Of a DNA stretch of 64,000 nucleotides, positions 20,850 through 29,987 are shown one piece after another. A program made the position numbers and the translations under genes. This stretch comes from Pseudacidovorax intermedius (lineage in GTDB: Bacteria; Pseudomonadota; Gammaproteobacteria; Burkholderiales; Burkholderiaceae_C). The DNA is taken from contig NZ_QQAV01000006.1 in the NCBI RefSeq assembly GCF_003350475.1, positions 1 through 64,000 on the forward strand, read 5' to 3'. Under the pieces are notes generated by a model, which was given only the letters and a program-made list of their open reading frames with translations, made no database searches and was not told where the DNA came from. Position 1 is the first letter of the stretch; each line of letters opens with the position of its first letter.

Positions 20850-21578
20850 ATGACCGAGCCGCTTGCCCGCATCCTGGTGGCCGACGACGAGGCCGACCTG
20901 CGTGCGCTGCTGCAGCGCTACCTGGGCGACCAGGGCTACGCCGTGCGCACCGTCGAAGGCGCGGCCGCCCTGGACCGCCTGCTCGCGCGCGAGCGCTTCG
21001 ACGTGCTGGTGCTCGACGTCATGATGCCGGGCGAGGACGGCCTGTCCGTCTGCCGCCGCCTGCGTGCGCAGGGCGAGACCATCCCCATCCTGATGCTCAC
21101 GGCGCGGGGCGATCCGGTCGACCGCATCGTCGGCCTTGAGATGGGCGCCGACGACTACCTGCCCAAGCCCTTCAACCCGCGCGAACTGCTGGCCCGCATC
21201 CAGGCCATGGTGCGGCGCCAGCGCATGCTGGGCGCGCACACCGGCCCGGCCCCCGACGAGGGCGAGCTGCGCTTCGGCGCCGACTTCGTGCTCGACCTCG
21301 GCCGCCGCCGCCTCAGCCGCGCGGGCCAGGATCTGCCGATGACCACGGGCGAGTTCACGCTGCTGGCCGCCTTCTGCCGCCACCCGGGACGCCCCCTCGG
21401 CCGCGACCGCCTCATCGAGCTGGCGCGCGGCCGCGAGCACGAGGCCACCGACCGCAGCATCGACGTGCAGGTGATGCGGCTGCGCAAGCTGATCGAAGCC
21501 GACCCGGCGCAGCCGCGCTTCATCCAGACCGTATGGGGCGTGGGCTACGTCTTCGTGCCGGATGGGGATACCCGATGA
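20850..21578 (+). CDS. OmpR-family response regulator
   Basis: A 242-residue regulator with receiver domain residues 1-125 (DDEAD acidic cluster, phosphorylation Asp in LDVMMPGEDG, Lys in LPKPFNPREL) and a C-terminal winged helix ending VDIDVQ-like VMRLRKLIE and QTVWGVGYVFVP, typical of OmpR itself. It is probably paired with the EnvZ-like kinase whose ATG overlaps its TGA by four bases. The divergent GTCA half-site array suggests control of the secreted-protein/hydroxylase operon. It could be the housekeeping OmpR orthologue, since relatives are close in sequence. Confidence 0.88.
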   Translation: MTEPLARILVADDEADLRALLQRYLGDQGYAVRTVEGAAALDRLLARERFDVLVLDVMMPGEDGLSVCRRLRAQGETIPILMLTARGDPVDRIVGLEMGADDYLPKPFNPRELLARIQAMVRRQRMLGAHTGPAPDEGELRFGADFVLDLGRRRLSRAGQDLPMTTGEFTLLAAFCRHPGRPLGRDRLIELARGREHEATDRSIDVQVMRLRKLIEADPAQPRFIQTVWGVGYVFVPDGDTR

Positions 21579-22942
21579 GCGCCCGCGCCGCGGGCGACAC
21601 CGAGGCAGGCGCGCTTGGTGCCCGGGCCGCCATCGCGCGCTGGCCGCGCAGCCTGCTCGGGCGCCATGCCTTGCTGATCGTGCTGCTGATCCTGATCGGC
21701 CAGATCGGCAGCGCGCTGCTTCTGCGCGAGATGGTGCTCAAGCCGCGGCTCGCCCAGGTGGCCGATGGCGTGGCCACCAACCTGCTGGCCGTGCGCGCCG
21801 GGCTGGCCAGCCTGCCGCCGGCCCAGCGCGCGGCATTCGTGACGGCCTTCAACCGCCGTCCGGATGGCGCAGACGTAGCCAGCGACGCGGACGCGTCCCC
21901 GCGGCTCACCGCCCTGGAACGGCGCTTCATCCGCCGGGTGTCGCAGCGCCTGGGCGAGGCCGGCATGCAGGCCCTGTGGCGCCGCGCAGGCGACGGTGGC
22001 CTGGCCCTGCGGGTGGCGCTGGACGGCGATGCCCATTGGCTGGTGCTGCCCGGCGTGCTGCCCGCACGGGAGTTCACCGGGGCCTGGCTGGCCGTGAGCG
22101 CGGGCAGTGGCCTCCTGGCGCTGGCGGGTGCGCTGTGGCTGCAGCGCCGGCTCGATCGGCCGCTGTCCCGACTGGTGGAGGCGGCAGGCAGCCTGGGGGC
22201 TGGCCGCAAGCCGCCGCCGCTGCCGGAAGACGGGCCCAGCGAAATCGCCACCGTCAGTCGCAGCTTCAACCGCATGGCCGACAGCCTGGCTCGGCAGGAG
22301 CGCGAGCGCGCGCTGATGCTGGCCGGCATCTCCCACGACCTGCGCACGCCGCTGACCAAGCTGCGCCTGGCGGTGGAGATCGTCGGCGACGCGGCTGACC
22401 CCGCCACCCGTGCCAGCATGGTGCGCAGCGTGGAGGAGATGGACGGCATCGTGGGCCAGTTCCTCGACTACGCGCGCGCCGCCGACGAGCCCGGCCTGCG
22501 CGAGCCGGTGGACCTGAATGCCCTGTGCGCCCGCGTGTGCGCCGACTTCGCCGACCACGGGCAGACGGTGCAATGGCAACCGGCCCGTTCCCTGCCGGCC
22601 GTCAGCGGCCGGCCGGCTGCCCTGCGGCGCATGCTGGCGAATCTGCTGGAGAACGCCCATCGGCACGGCGCGCCGCCGGTGCAACTGCGCAGCTGCGCGC
22701 AAGGTGCCTGGGTGTGGCTGGAAGTGATCGACCATGGGCCCGGCATCGATCCTGCCCAGGCCGACTGGCTGCGCCAGCCCTTCCACCGTGCGGGCGATGC
22801 GCGCTCGGGCGGCTCGGGGGCCGGTCTGGGGCTGGCGATCGTTGAGCGCATCGCGGGCGAGCACGGCGGCGAGCTGGCGCTGCTGCCGGCAGAGCGCGGC
22901 GGGCTGTGCGCACGCGTGATGCTGCCGCGGGCCGAGCCCTGA
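21575..22942 (+). CDS. EnvZ-like sensor histidine kinase
   Basis: A 455-residue kinase. TM1 is at about residues 27-47 (HALLIVLLILIGQIGSALLL), a periplasmic region follows to about 160, then TM2 (GLLALAGALWL), a HAMP segment and the dimerisation box ISHDLRTPLTKLRLAVEI with the phospho-His. The ATPase domain has NLLENAHRHG, DHGPGID and GAGLGLAIVERI. Overlap ATGA with the regulator gene shows a coupled pair. The signal is unknown. The next gene (pbpC) is convergent, 40 bp away. Confidence 0.88.
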   Translation: MSARAAGDTEAGALGARAAIARWPRSLLGRHALLIVLLILIGQIGSALLLREMVLKPRLAQVADGVATNLLAVRAGLASLPPAQRAAFVTAFNRRPDGADVASDADASPRLTALERRFIRRVSQRLGEAGMQALWRRAGDGGLALRVALDGDAHWLVLPGVLPAREFTGAWLAVSAGSGLLALAGALWLQRRLDRPLSRLVEAAGSLGAGRKPPPLPEDGPSEIATVSRSFNRMADSLARQERERALMLAGISHDLRTPLTKLRLAVEIVGDAADPATRASMVRSVEEMDGIVGQFLDYARAADEPGLREPVDLNALCARVCADFADHGQTVQWQPARSLPAVSGRPAALRRMLANLLENAHRHGAPPVQLRSCAQGAWVWLEVIDHGPGIDPAQADWLRQPFHRAGDARSGGSGAGLGLAIVERIAGEHGGELALLPAERGGLCARVMLPRAEP

Positions 22943-22982
22943 CGGTTGCCGCCGACGCGCCGATCCGCGCGGCAACCCGCCC

Positions 22983-25178
22983 TCAGCGCCGCGGCGGCGC
23001 CCCCACCACGCCCGCGCCGCGCACCTCGATGCGGATGCTGTCCAGCACCTGCCCGCGCGCATCAGCCAGTTCCAGCCGGTGGCGGCCGGGCCAGGGCAGC
23101 CAGTCGGCCGCCGTGCCGCGCGCGAGCGTGCGGCCGTCCAGCCGCCACTGCACATCGCCCGGCGCGCCGTCGGCCGCGAGACGCACGCGCTGGTGGCGCG
23201 GCGGGATGTCCGGGTCCAGCGCGAGGATGGTGCCATCGGCCGGCGCCGTGATGCGCGCGGTGCGGCCGGTCGCGCCGTCACCCGCCGTGGCGCGGATCGC
23301 CGAGGGCGTGAACAGCGCCTGCTGCGTGCCGGCCAGGAACCATTCGCTGCGGGCGGCTTCCAGTGGCACGCCGCGCTCGCCGCCGTCCGCGGCGGCATAG
23401 CGCACCGCCTGCTGCACCACGCCCGGCGGCGGCGCTGGCGCGCGGCTGGGCTCGCTATGGTGCAGCTGGCGCATCAGATCTGCCCACACGGGCGCCGCGC
23501 CGCTGGTGCCGCTCACGTCCCACATCGGCGAGCCGTCGGCATTGCCCACCCACACGCCCACGGTGTAGCGCTGCGACCAGCCGATGGCCCAGTTGTCGCG
23601 CATGTCCTTGCTGGTGCCGGTCTTCACGGCTGTCCAGAAGCGGGTGGCCAGCAGGCTGTCGGGCCCGAAGGTGCGCACCCGGGCATTCGGGTCCGACAGG
23701 ATGTCGCCCACGATGAAGGCCGCGCCAGCGTCGAGCACCGGCTTCGGCGGCTCGGCGGCGGCACCGGGCAGCAGGCGCGTGGGCGTGTAGCGCCCGCCGT
23801 TGGCCAGCATGCGGTAGGCATTCGTCAGCGCCAGCAGGTTGACCTCGGCACTGCCCAGGGCCAGGCTGTAGCCGTAGTAGTCGCCGCTCTCGCGCAGGGC
23901 GAGGCCGGCGGCCTGCAGGCGGCGCGCGAAGGCGTCGGGCGAGACCATCACCAGCGTGCGCACCGCCGGTACGTTGAGCGAGGCGGCCAATGCGGTGCGG
24001 GCCGAGACCAGGCCCTTGAAGTGCCGGTCATAGTTCTGCGGGATGTACAGACCACCCGGCGTGGCGATCTGCGCGGGCGAATCCTCCAGCAGCGAGGCGG
24101 CCGTGAGGCGGCGCTCGGCAATCGCCTGCGCATAGAGCAGTGGCTTGAGCGTGGAGCCCGGCTGGCGCGGCGCCAGCACGGCATCGACCTCGGCCGCGCG
24201 GCTGTGCGCGCCCGAGGAGCCCACCCAGGCGAGCACCGCGCCGCTGGCGTTGTCCAGCACCACGGCGGCGCCGTCCTGCACGTTGCGGCCGCGCAGTTCG
24301 CGCATCTGGCGGTCCAGCGCTTCGACGGCGGCGCGCTGCAGCGGCGCGCGCAGCGTGGTGCGCAGCGTCGGCGCATCGCCGCTGCGCTGGCGCAGCGCCT
24401 GGCGGGCGAAGTGCGGCGCGATGCCTTCGCTGGCGTCGAAGGCGCGGCGCTGCAGCGCGGCCTGGGTGAAGAAGGCCAGGGATTCGCAGTCCGGCGCCGG
24501 TGCCGGTTGCATGGCGCGCAGCACCTCGCAGGCGCGGCGCGCCACCTGCGCGGCCGAGGCATTGGGCGCGCGCACCAGGGCGGCGGCGATGGCGCCCTCG
24601 CGCGCATCCAGGCCATGCGGGGCCTTGGCGAAGAGCGTGCGCGAGAGGGCGTCGATGCCCACCAGTTCGCCGCGGAAGGGCACAAGGTTGAGGTAGGCCT
24701 CCAGGATCTGGTCCTTGCGCCATTCACGCTCCAGCTGGGCGGCGCCGAAGACCTGCTCCACCTTCTGGCCCAGGCTGCGGCCGCTGGCGCCGCGGCGCAG
24801 GTCCTCGTCGAGCAGGCCGGCCAGCTGCATGGTCAGCGTGGAGGCGCCGCGGGTGCGCGTGTTCCAGAGGTTGCCCCAGGCGGCGGCCGAGACGGCACGC
24901 CAGTCGACGCCGGAGTGCTCATAGAAGCGCTGGTCCTCGCTGTAGATCAGCGCATGGCGCAGCGCGGGCGACACGTCGGCCAGGCCGATCCACTGGCCGC
25001 GGCGCACGCTGGCATCGGTGCGCACCCGCTGCACCAGCGCGCCGCCCTGGTCCAGCACCTGCACGTCGGAGGGCCGGAAGTCGCGGCGGACGTCGTCGAA
25101 GCGGGGCAGGGCGAGGGCGGCGGACGAGAGGAAGAGGGCCGCTACCAGCGGCAGAACCTGCGTGCCGAAACGCCTCAT
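22983..25178 (-). CDS. pbpC: Penicillin-binding protein 1C
   Basis: A 731-residue bifunctional peptidoglycan synthase-like protein. After an N-terminal signal-anchor (LPLVAALFLSSAALAL) comes the GT51 transglycosylase domain with SEDQRFYEHSGVDW and TLTMQLAGLL. The transpeptidase domain has PGSTLKPLLYA (active Ser in STLK), SLN and KTGTSKD. The C-terminal 100 residues form the BiPBP_C domain characteristic of PBP1C. It resides in the periplasm, membrane-anchored. The usual upstream alpha-2-macroglobulin partner (yfhM) is not adjacent; the amidase gene precedes it on the same strand after 70 bp. Confidence 0.92.
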   Translation of the reverse strand: MRRFGTQVLPLVAALFLSSAALALPRFDDVRRDFRPSDVQVLDQGGALVQRVRTDASVRRGQWIGLADVSPALRHALIYSEDQRFYEHSGVDWRAVSAAAWGNLWNTRTRGASTLTMQLAGLLDEDLRRGASGRSLGQKVEQVFGAAQLEREWRKDQILEAYLNLVPFRGELVGIDALSRTLFAKAPHGLDAREGAIAAALVRAPNASAAQVARRACEVLRAMQPAPAPDCESLAFFTQAALQRRAFDASEGIAPHFARQALRQRSGDAPTLRTTLRAPLQRAAVEALDRQMRELRGRNVQDGAAVVLDNASGAVLAWVGSSGAHSRAAEVDAVLAPRQPGSTLKPLLYAQAIAERRLTAASLLEDSPAQIATPGGLYIPQNYDRHFKGLVSARTALAASLNVPAVRTLVMVSPDAFARRLQAAGLALRESGDYYGYSLALGSAEVNLLALTNAYRMLANGGRYTPTRLLPGAAAEPPKPVLDAGAAFIVGDILSDPNARVRTFGPDSLLATRFWTAVKTGTSKDMRDNWAIGWSQRYTVGVWVGNADGSPMWDVSGTSGAAPVWADLMRQLHHSEPSRAPAPPPGVVQQAVRYAAADGGERGVPLEAARSEWFLAGTQQALFTPSAIRATAGDGATGRTARITAPADGTILALDPDIPPRHQRVRLAADGAPGDVQWRLDGRTLARGTAADWLPWPGRHRLELADARGQVLDSIRIEVRGAGVVGAPPRR

Positions 25179-25248
25179 GCGTGCGGATCCAGCATGTTGT
25201 GCATGGACCCAGTATCTCAGCGCGGCGGGGCGCCATCCCGCGCAACCC

Positions 25249-26778
25249 CTATGGGATGCAGCCCTCCACCGCTGCCGCAAAGCCCAGCACGCGCGCGTCC
25301 TCGTAGCGCGGCGCCACCACCTGCAGGCCGACCGGCAGGCCGCGCACGGTGCCGGCGGGCACGGAGCAGGCGGGCACGCCGCAGTAGTTGAAGAGCGGTG
25401 TGAAGGCCGCATGCCCGCGCGGACCGGCGGGCTGGCCGCCGATGACGGGCGGGCCCAGCTGGTCCAGCGGCCAGGCGGTGACCGGGGCGCTGGGGCACAG
25501 CAGCAGGTCGTAGTGCTCGAAGAAGCCCGCCAGCGCGTGGGCGATGCGTTCGCGCAGCCGCAATGCGCGCGCGACGTCGGCGGGCGCGATGCGGGCGCCC
25601 GTCTCGATCTGCGCGCCCAGCACCGGGTCGATGCGCGTCGGGTCGGCCACCCACTGTTCGCCGTAGAGCGCATGCAGGCCGGCATGCTGCAAGGCGATCA
25701 GGGGGTACTCGCGCGCCTCGGGTGGCCAGGGTGGATCGGCATCGGCGATCTGCCAGCCGGCGGTGCGCAGTGCATCCACGCGCGCCTGCAAGGCGGCCAG
25801 CACGTCGTCATCGATGGCGAAGTCGCAGCCCAGGCGCGGGCTCCAGGCGATGCGCAGGCCGCGGGGCGGCAGCTCGGGTGTCGGCTGCGTGAGGCCGCTC
25901 GGGATCGGCACGCCTGCCGGATCGCCTGCGTCATAGGCCGCGAGCAGGTCGAAGGCCCAGCCGCAGTCGGCCACGCTGCGCGCCAGCACGCCGATGACCG
26001 AAAGACCGTAGTTGGGCTCGGCAAAGCCCCAGGGATGCGGGACGAGTCCCGGGCTGGGCTTGAGCCCGACCAGCCCGCAATGCGCAGCCGGCCGGCGGGT
26101 GGAGCCGCCGGCATCGGTGGCCAGCGCGAGCAGGCCCAGGCCACGGGCGAGCGCCGACACCGCGCCGCCGGAGGAGCCGCCGGGCGTCAGCGTCGGGTCG
26201 AGCGGATGGCGAGTCGCGCCGTAGACGAGGTTGCTCGTCACCCCCTTGCAGGCGAATTCGGAGCAGTTGGTGATGCCCAGCACCACGCCGCCCAGCGCAC
26301 GCAGCCGGGCCACGGCCCAGGCATCACGGGGCGCGACGAAGTCTTCGAAAAGCAGCGAGCCCTGGGCGATGCGGTAGCCCTCGACCCAGAGGTTGTCCTT
26401 GACGGTGAAGGGCACGCCCGCCAGCGGCAGCGACTCGCCCGCGGCCAGGCGCCGGTCCACCGCTTCGGCCTCGGCGAGAACGCGCGCCGGATCGAACTGG
26501 ACGATGGCGTTCAGGCCGGGGTTGAGCGCCTCGACGCGAGCGATGAAATGGCGGGCCACCTCGGTGGCCGGCAGGTCGCGGCGGGCGACGCGGGCAGCCA
26601 GTTCGCGCGCGTCCATGTCGTGCAGCGGCGGGATCGACGCGGGCGCGGCGTCCTGCCCTTCGACGGGCTCGGGGCAAACGGGTGAGGCGGCGAGGCGGTT
26701 CATGTCTGTTGGACGACCTTGTGCTTCGACTGAGCCTGAGGCAGGCGCGCCTTGCGCAGTGGCACGGCCGGTGCTCAT
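25249..26778 (-). CDS. Amidase-signature-family hydrolase
   Basis: A 509-residue amidase-signature enzyme (484 aa if it starts at the inner ATG, 26703). The Ser-cisSer-Lys triad is visible: Lys in PFTVKDNLWVEG, cis-Ser in PGGSSGGAVSALA and nucleophile Ser in DAGGSTRRPAAHCGLVGLKPS. The family cleaves carboxamides, including ureidoacids and allophanate-like compounds. The ATG at 26778 overlaps the racemase-like stop (ATGA) and is favoured. The first 40 codons then include two copies of a REP-like sequence, one encoding CPEPVEG. As last gene of the catabolic operon it could release ammonia from a ring-opened intermediate. Confidence 0.85.
   Translation of the reverse strand: MSTGRATAQGAPASGSVEAQGRPTDMNRLAASPVCPEPVEGQDAAPASIPPLHDMDARELAARVARRDLPATEVARHFIARVEALNPGLNAIVQFDPARVLAEAEAVDRRLAAGESLPLAGVPFTVKDNLWVEGYRIAQGSLLFEDFVAPRDAWAVARLRALGGVVLGITNCSEFACKGVTSNLVYGATRHPLDPTLTPGGSSGGAVSALARGLGLLALATDAGGSTRRPAAHCGLVGLKPSPGLVPHPWGFAEPNYGLSVIGVLARSVADCGWAFDLLAAYDAGDPAGVPIPSGLTQPTPELPPRGLRIAWSPRLGCDFAIDDDVLAALQARVDALRTAGWQIADADPPWPPEAREYPLIALQHAGLHALYGEQWVADPTRIDPVLGAQIETGARIAPADVARALRLRERIAHALAGFFEHYDLLLCPSAPVTAWPLDQLGPPVIGGQPAGPRGHAAFTPLFNYCGVPACSVPAGTVRGLPVGLQVVAPRYEDARVLGFAAAVEGCIP
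26653..26746. repeat. Two REP-like palindromic-unit copies
   Basis: CTTCGACGGGCTCGGGGCAA (about 26658-26677) and GCTTCGACTGAGCCTGAGGC (26723-26742) match the CTTCGACRGGCTC unit that is dispersed in many GC-rich proteobacteria and often reads as PEPVEG. They sit inside the first codons of the amidase gene. Confidence 0.55.
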
Positions 26779-27524
26779 GCTGCTGCGCCCCGGAAGCGCG
26801 CCGCCAGCGCGGGCGTGATGCCCGTCACGTCGCGGCCGCGCAGTGGTGCCAGGCTTCCGGCACGGGCCGCGGGCAGCGCCAGGTCCACGCGGGCCTGGGC
26901 CAGGGCGACGGCACAGGCCACGCCGTCGAGCAGCGGAACGCTGGCACGCGGCTGCAGCACCGGCGCCATCGAGGCCATGGCCGCGCCGGCCAGCAGCACG
27001 GCCTCGGCGCCGTCGCGCTGCACCAGCCGCTCGATGCCGCACAGCACCGCCTCCTGCACGCGCAGCGGCGTCTCGAAGGTCTGCTGCGGCGTCACCTCCA
27101 GCGTCTCGATGCCGGCCAGGCGCGCGGCCAGGCCGTGCTGCTCGACCAACTCGCGGTACAGCGGCGCCATGCGTGCGCCATAGGTCAGCACGCCGATGCG
27201 ACCGGCCAGCGTGGCGCCCATCAGCAGGCCGGCCTCCGTCATGCCGACCACCGGCACATCGAAGAGCTCGCGGCAGGCCCACAGCGCACTGTCGAGCGAG
27301 ACGCCGAGCACGATGGCATCCACCTCCGTCGCATGCTGGGCAGCCAGCTCCAGCACCTCCTGCTGGGCCAGCGCGTTCTCGGCGCGCGAGGCAATGATGG
27401 CCGGGCCCTGCCGCCCGGTGACGGCCAGCAACTCGGTGCCGGGCCGTGCAGCGCTGCGGGCGGCGGCCAGCACCGCATCGGTCACGGCCTGGGTGCGGTT
27501 GGGGTTGATCAACAGCAGCTTCAT
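26775..27524 (-). CDS. Hydantoin/aspartate-racemase superfamily protein lacking both usual cysteines
   Basis: A 249-residue protein beginning MKLLLINPNRTQAVTDAVL, the classic start of the hydantoin racemase branch. Racemases of this fold use two cysteines, one in a motif like IVIACFSD and one in LGCAGM. Here the same places read IVLGVSLDS and LLAGAAMAS, so both are replaced. It therefore may not racemise by the two-base cysteine mechanism. Overlaps of four bases with both neighbours tie it to a deacetylase-like hydrolase and an amidase. A role as isomerase, lyase or binding protein for the same substrate is possible. Confidence 0.8.
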   Translation of the reverse strand: MKLLLINPNRTQAVTDAVLAAARSAARPGTELLAVTGRQGPAIIASRAENALAQQEVLELAAQHATEVDAIVLGVSLDSALWACRELFDVPVVGMTEAGLLMGATLAGRIGVLTYGARMAPLYRELVEQHGLAARLAGIETLEVTPQQTFETPLRVQEAVLCGIERLVQRDGAEAVLLAGAAMASMAPVLQPRASVPLLDGVACAVALAQARVDLALPAARAGSLAPLRGRDVTGITPALAARFRGAAA

Positions 27525-28444
27525 GCAGCGTCCTTTGCAGCGGGCGGTGGCACCTCGGCCAGCCAGTGGCGGGCGATCTGCTCGCGCGTGGCGAGCCACA
27601 CGCCCGAGGCGCCGCGGATGTGCTCGACCAGCGCTTTCAGACCGCCGATGCGCCCCGGCCGGCCGATGATGCGGGTGTGCAGGCCGATGGACATCATGCG
27701 CGGCGCCTCCTGCGACTCGGCCCGCAGCCATTCGAAGGCGTCGATGGCATAGCGCGCGAAGTCCTCGCCGGCCACGAAGGCATGGCTGTCGAAGAAGCGC
27801 ATGTCGTTGGTGTCGAAGGCATAGGGCAGCACCAGATGCTGGCGGCCGGCCACCTCGCGGTAGTAGGGCAGGTCGTCGTTGTAGGCATCGCTGTCGTAGA
27901 GGAAGCCGCCATGCTCGACCAGCAGCCGGCGTGTGTTCACCGAGGGCGAGGACTTGGTGTGCCAACCCACCGGCGCGCGGCCCGCGAGTCGGGTGACGGT
28001 GGCTACCGTGCGGGCGATGCGCTCGCGCTCCTCGTCCTCGGCCAGGTGGGCATGCGACTCCCAGCGCCAGCCGTGGCAGCACAGCTCGTAGCCGCGGCGC
28101 ACGGCGTCTTCGGCAATCCAGGGCGTGGCCTCCAGCGCGCGGGCGCAGCAGTTGAGGGTGAGCGGCACGCCTGAATCAGCGAGCAGCCGCACGATGCGCC
28201 GGTAGCCCACGCGGCTGCCGTATTCGAAGTGGCTTTCCATGCACAGGTCGGGCACGCCGCGGATCTCGTTGCTGACCTCGTGGCAACCCTCGTTGCGCTC
28301 GTCGCCAGCCGACAGGGCGAACTCCGCGCCTTCCTCGATGTTGAGCACGAAGGAGACGGCCAGCCCGGCGCCGCCGGGCCAGCGCATGGTGGGCGCGTCG
28401 TCACCGTAGCCGGTGAAGTCGCGGGGAGGCAGTGCAGGGCTCAT
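27521..28444 (-). CDS. PuuE-type polysaccharide-deacetylase-fold amidohydrolase (allantoinase-like)
   Basis: A 307-residue NodB-fold protein of the PuuE subgroup, which opens cyclic ureides such as allantoin without needing the metal of classical deacetylases. Typical features are RDFTGYGDDAP near the start, FVLNIEEGAEF, CCHGWRWESHAHL and WHTKSSPS. Length matches PuuE (about 308). It overlaps the genes on both sides by four bases. In this operon it is the most likely ring-opening step, acting on an imidazole- or pyrimidine-derived ring. Allantoin is possible, but the neighbours do not form a standard allantoin set. Confidence 0.85.
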   Translation of the reverse strand: MSPALPPRDFTGYGDDAPTMRWPGGAGLAVSFVLNIEEGAEFALSAGDERNEGCHEVSNEIRGVPDLCMESHFEYGSRVGYRRIVRLLADSGVPLTLNCCARALEATPWIAEDAVRRGYELCCHGWRWESHAHLAEDEERERIARTVATVTRLAGRAPVGWHTKSSPSVNTRRLLVEHGGFLYDSDAYNDDLPYYREVAGRQHLVLPYAFDTNDMRFFDSHAFVAGEDFARYAIDAFEWLRAESQEAPRMMSIGLHTRIIGRPGRIGGLKALVEHIRGASGVWLATREQIARHWLAEVPPPAAKDAA

Positions 28445-29949
28445 GGCAGGCGTGCGGCGAAGGTATCGGGCGCGATGGGCGTCGCCAGCCCCTCGCGGTG
28501 GATGCGTTCCATGGCGGCCAGCACCGGCGCCATGTCGGCCTCGGCGCGGGCGTACTGCGGCATCAGCTCGGCGAATTCGTGCTGGATCTCGGCCAGCAGC
28601 GCGGCCTCGTCCACACGGACCAGCCGGCCGTTCTGGATCGCCACCTCGCCATCGACCATCGAGAAGTCCAGGCCCGCGCCGCGTTCGGCATAGACGAGCT
28701 GGCGCACCGGATCGCTCATTGGCGTGAAGGTGACGGTGTCGGTGCGATAGGCGACCAAGTCGGCCATGGCGCCCACGTGCAGGCTGCCCAGGCGGTCGCC
28801 GAAGCCCAGGGCGCGCGCGCCGGCCACGGTGCCGGCATGCAGCGCTTCCTGCGCGCTGAGCCAGCGGGCGTGGTCGTCGCCGCGGATCTTGGAGAGTGCC
28901 GCCGCGCTGCCCAGCACGTTGAGCATGTTCACGGTGACGGTGGAACACGAGCCGTCCGAGCCCAGGCTCACGTTCACGCCCGCGTCGAGCAGTTCGCGCA
29001 CCGGCTGGATGCCCGAGCCCAGCAGCAGGTTGCTCCAGGGGTTGTGCTGGGCCGTGGCGCCGGTGCGGGCCAGCGCCTCGATCTCGCGCGGGTTCAGCCA
29101 CACGGCATGGATCAGGCTGGTGGCCGGCTTGAGGAAGCCGATGCGGTCCAGGTACTCGACCATCGGGCAGCCGTAGAACAGCTGGCCGGTGACCACCTGC
29201 AGCCGCGTCTCCTGCACATGCGTGATGACCGGCAGTGCCAGCTCGTCGGCCAGCGCGCGCACCTGCATCAGGAAGGGCTCGGTGCAGCGCTGTGGGGCCG
29301 ACGCGGACACCAGCACGCCCACGCGCCGGCTGTGCGGATGGCGGCTCGCGGCCAAGTCGCGCACCAGCGCCAGGCAGTCCTGCGGATCGGGGCGGCGACC
29401 GGCGCGCATCTCCTCGACCATCGCGGGCGGCATGTGCTGCGCCAGGAAGGGAAAGTTGTCGACGATGGGCTTGTCCATCATCGCGAAGCCCACCAGCGCG
29501 CGGATGCCGGCATCGTCGTAGGCCTGCAGGCAGGCCTCGATGCGCGGGCGGTCGATGGCGGCGCCCAGCGCCATGTCGTCCACCAGCGTGGTGCAGCCCG
29601 TGCGAAGCGATTCGATGGCGCCGATCATGGTGCGCAGGTAGGCCTGCCGCGGCGTGAGCGGCACCGGCATGCGGGTGCGCACCAGGTGCATCCAGAGTTC
29701 GAGCGGCAGGTTCTCGGTGCGGCCGCGCTGGAAGTGCTCGTGCGAATGCTGGTGGCCGTTGACCAGGCCGGGCACCAGCAGGTGCCGCGACAGGTCCACC
29801 ACGCGGTCGGCGCCGCCCAGCGTGCCGGCCGGCTCGATGGCGGCGATGCGGCCATCTTCGACCAGCACATCCAGCGGGCGCGGTTCATGCTGGTGCTGTT
29901 CGCCCAGCAAGGCCTGGGCGCCGCGCAGCAGGGTTCGCTTCTTGCTCAT
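28441..29949 (-). CDS. Metal-dependent amidohydrolase / deaminase (TRZ/ATZ, cytosine-deaminase-like)
   Basis: A 502-residue TIM-barrel hydrolase of the subtype III deaminase group (guanine, 8-oxoguanine, atrazine, S-adenosylhomocysteine deaminases). The metal-binding residues are complete: GHQHSHEH after strand 1, THVQET (His and catalytic Glu), HAVWLN (His) and LGSDGS (Asp). The small beta domain at both ends is present (VLVEDGRIAAIEP; GAMADLVAYR). It starts the PuuE-racemase-amidase operon with 4-bp overlaps. It probably removes an exocyclic amine from a heterocycle before ring opening. Confidence 0.87.
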   Translation of the reverse strand: MSKKRTLLRGAQALLGEQHQHEPRPLDVLVEDGRIAAIEPAGTLGGADRVVDLSRHLLVPGLVNGHQHSHEHFQRGRTENLPLELWMHLVRTRMPVPLTPRQAYLRTMIGAIESLRTGCTTLVDDMALGAAIDRPRIEACLQAYDDAGIRALVGFAMMDKPIVDNFPFLAQHMPPAMVEEMRAGRRPDPQDCLALVRDLAASRHPHSRRVGVLVSASAPQRCTEPFLMQVRALADELALPVITHVQETRLQVVTGQLFYGCPMVEYLDRIGFLKPATSLIHAVWLNPREIEALARTGATAQHNPWSNLLLGSGIQPVRELLDAGVNVSLGSDGSCSTVTVNMLNVLGSAAALSKIRGDDHARWLSAQEALHAGTVAGARALGFGDRLGSLHVGAMADLVAYRTDTVTFTPMSDPVRQLVYAERGAGLDFSMVDGEVAIQNGRLVRVDEAALLAEIQHEFAELMPQYARAEADMAPVLAAMERIHREGLATPIAPDTFAARLP

Positions 29950-29987
29950 GCGTGCGTGTCTCCATCAAGAGAAAAGGGAAGAACGAG

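Noticed and set aside
25179-25685. N-terminal extension of PBP1C to 900 residues
   Set aside because: The extension is the antisense or out-of-frame reading of the amidase gene; the signal-anchor starts at 25178.
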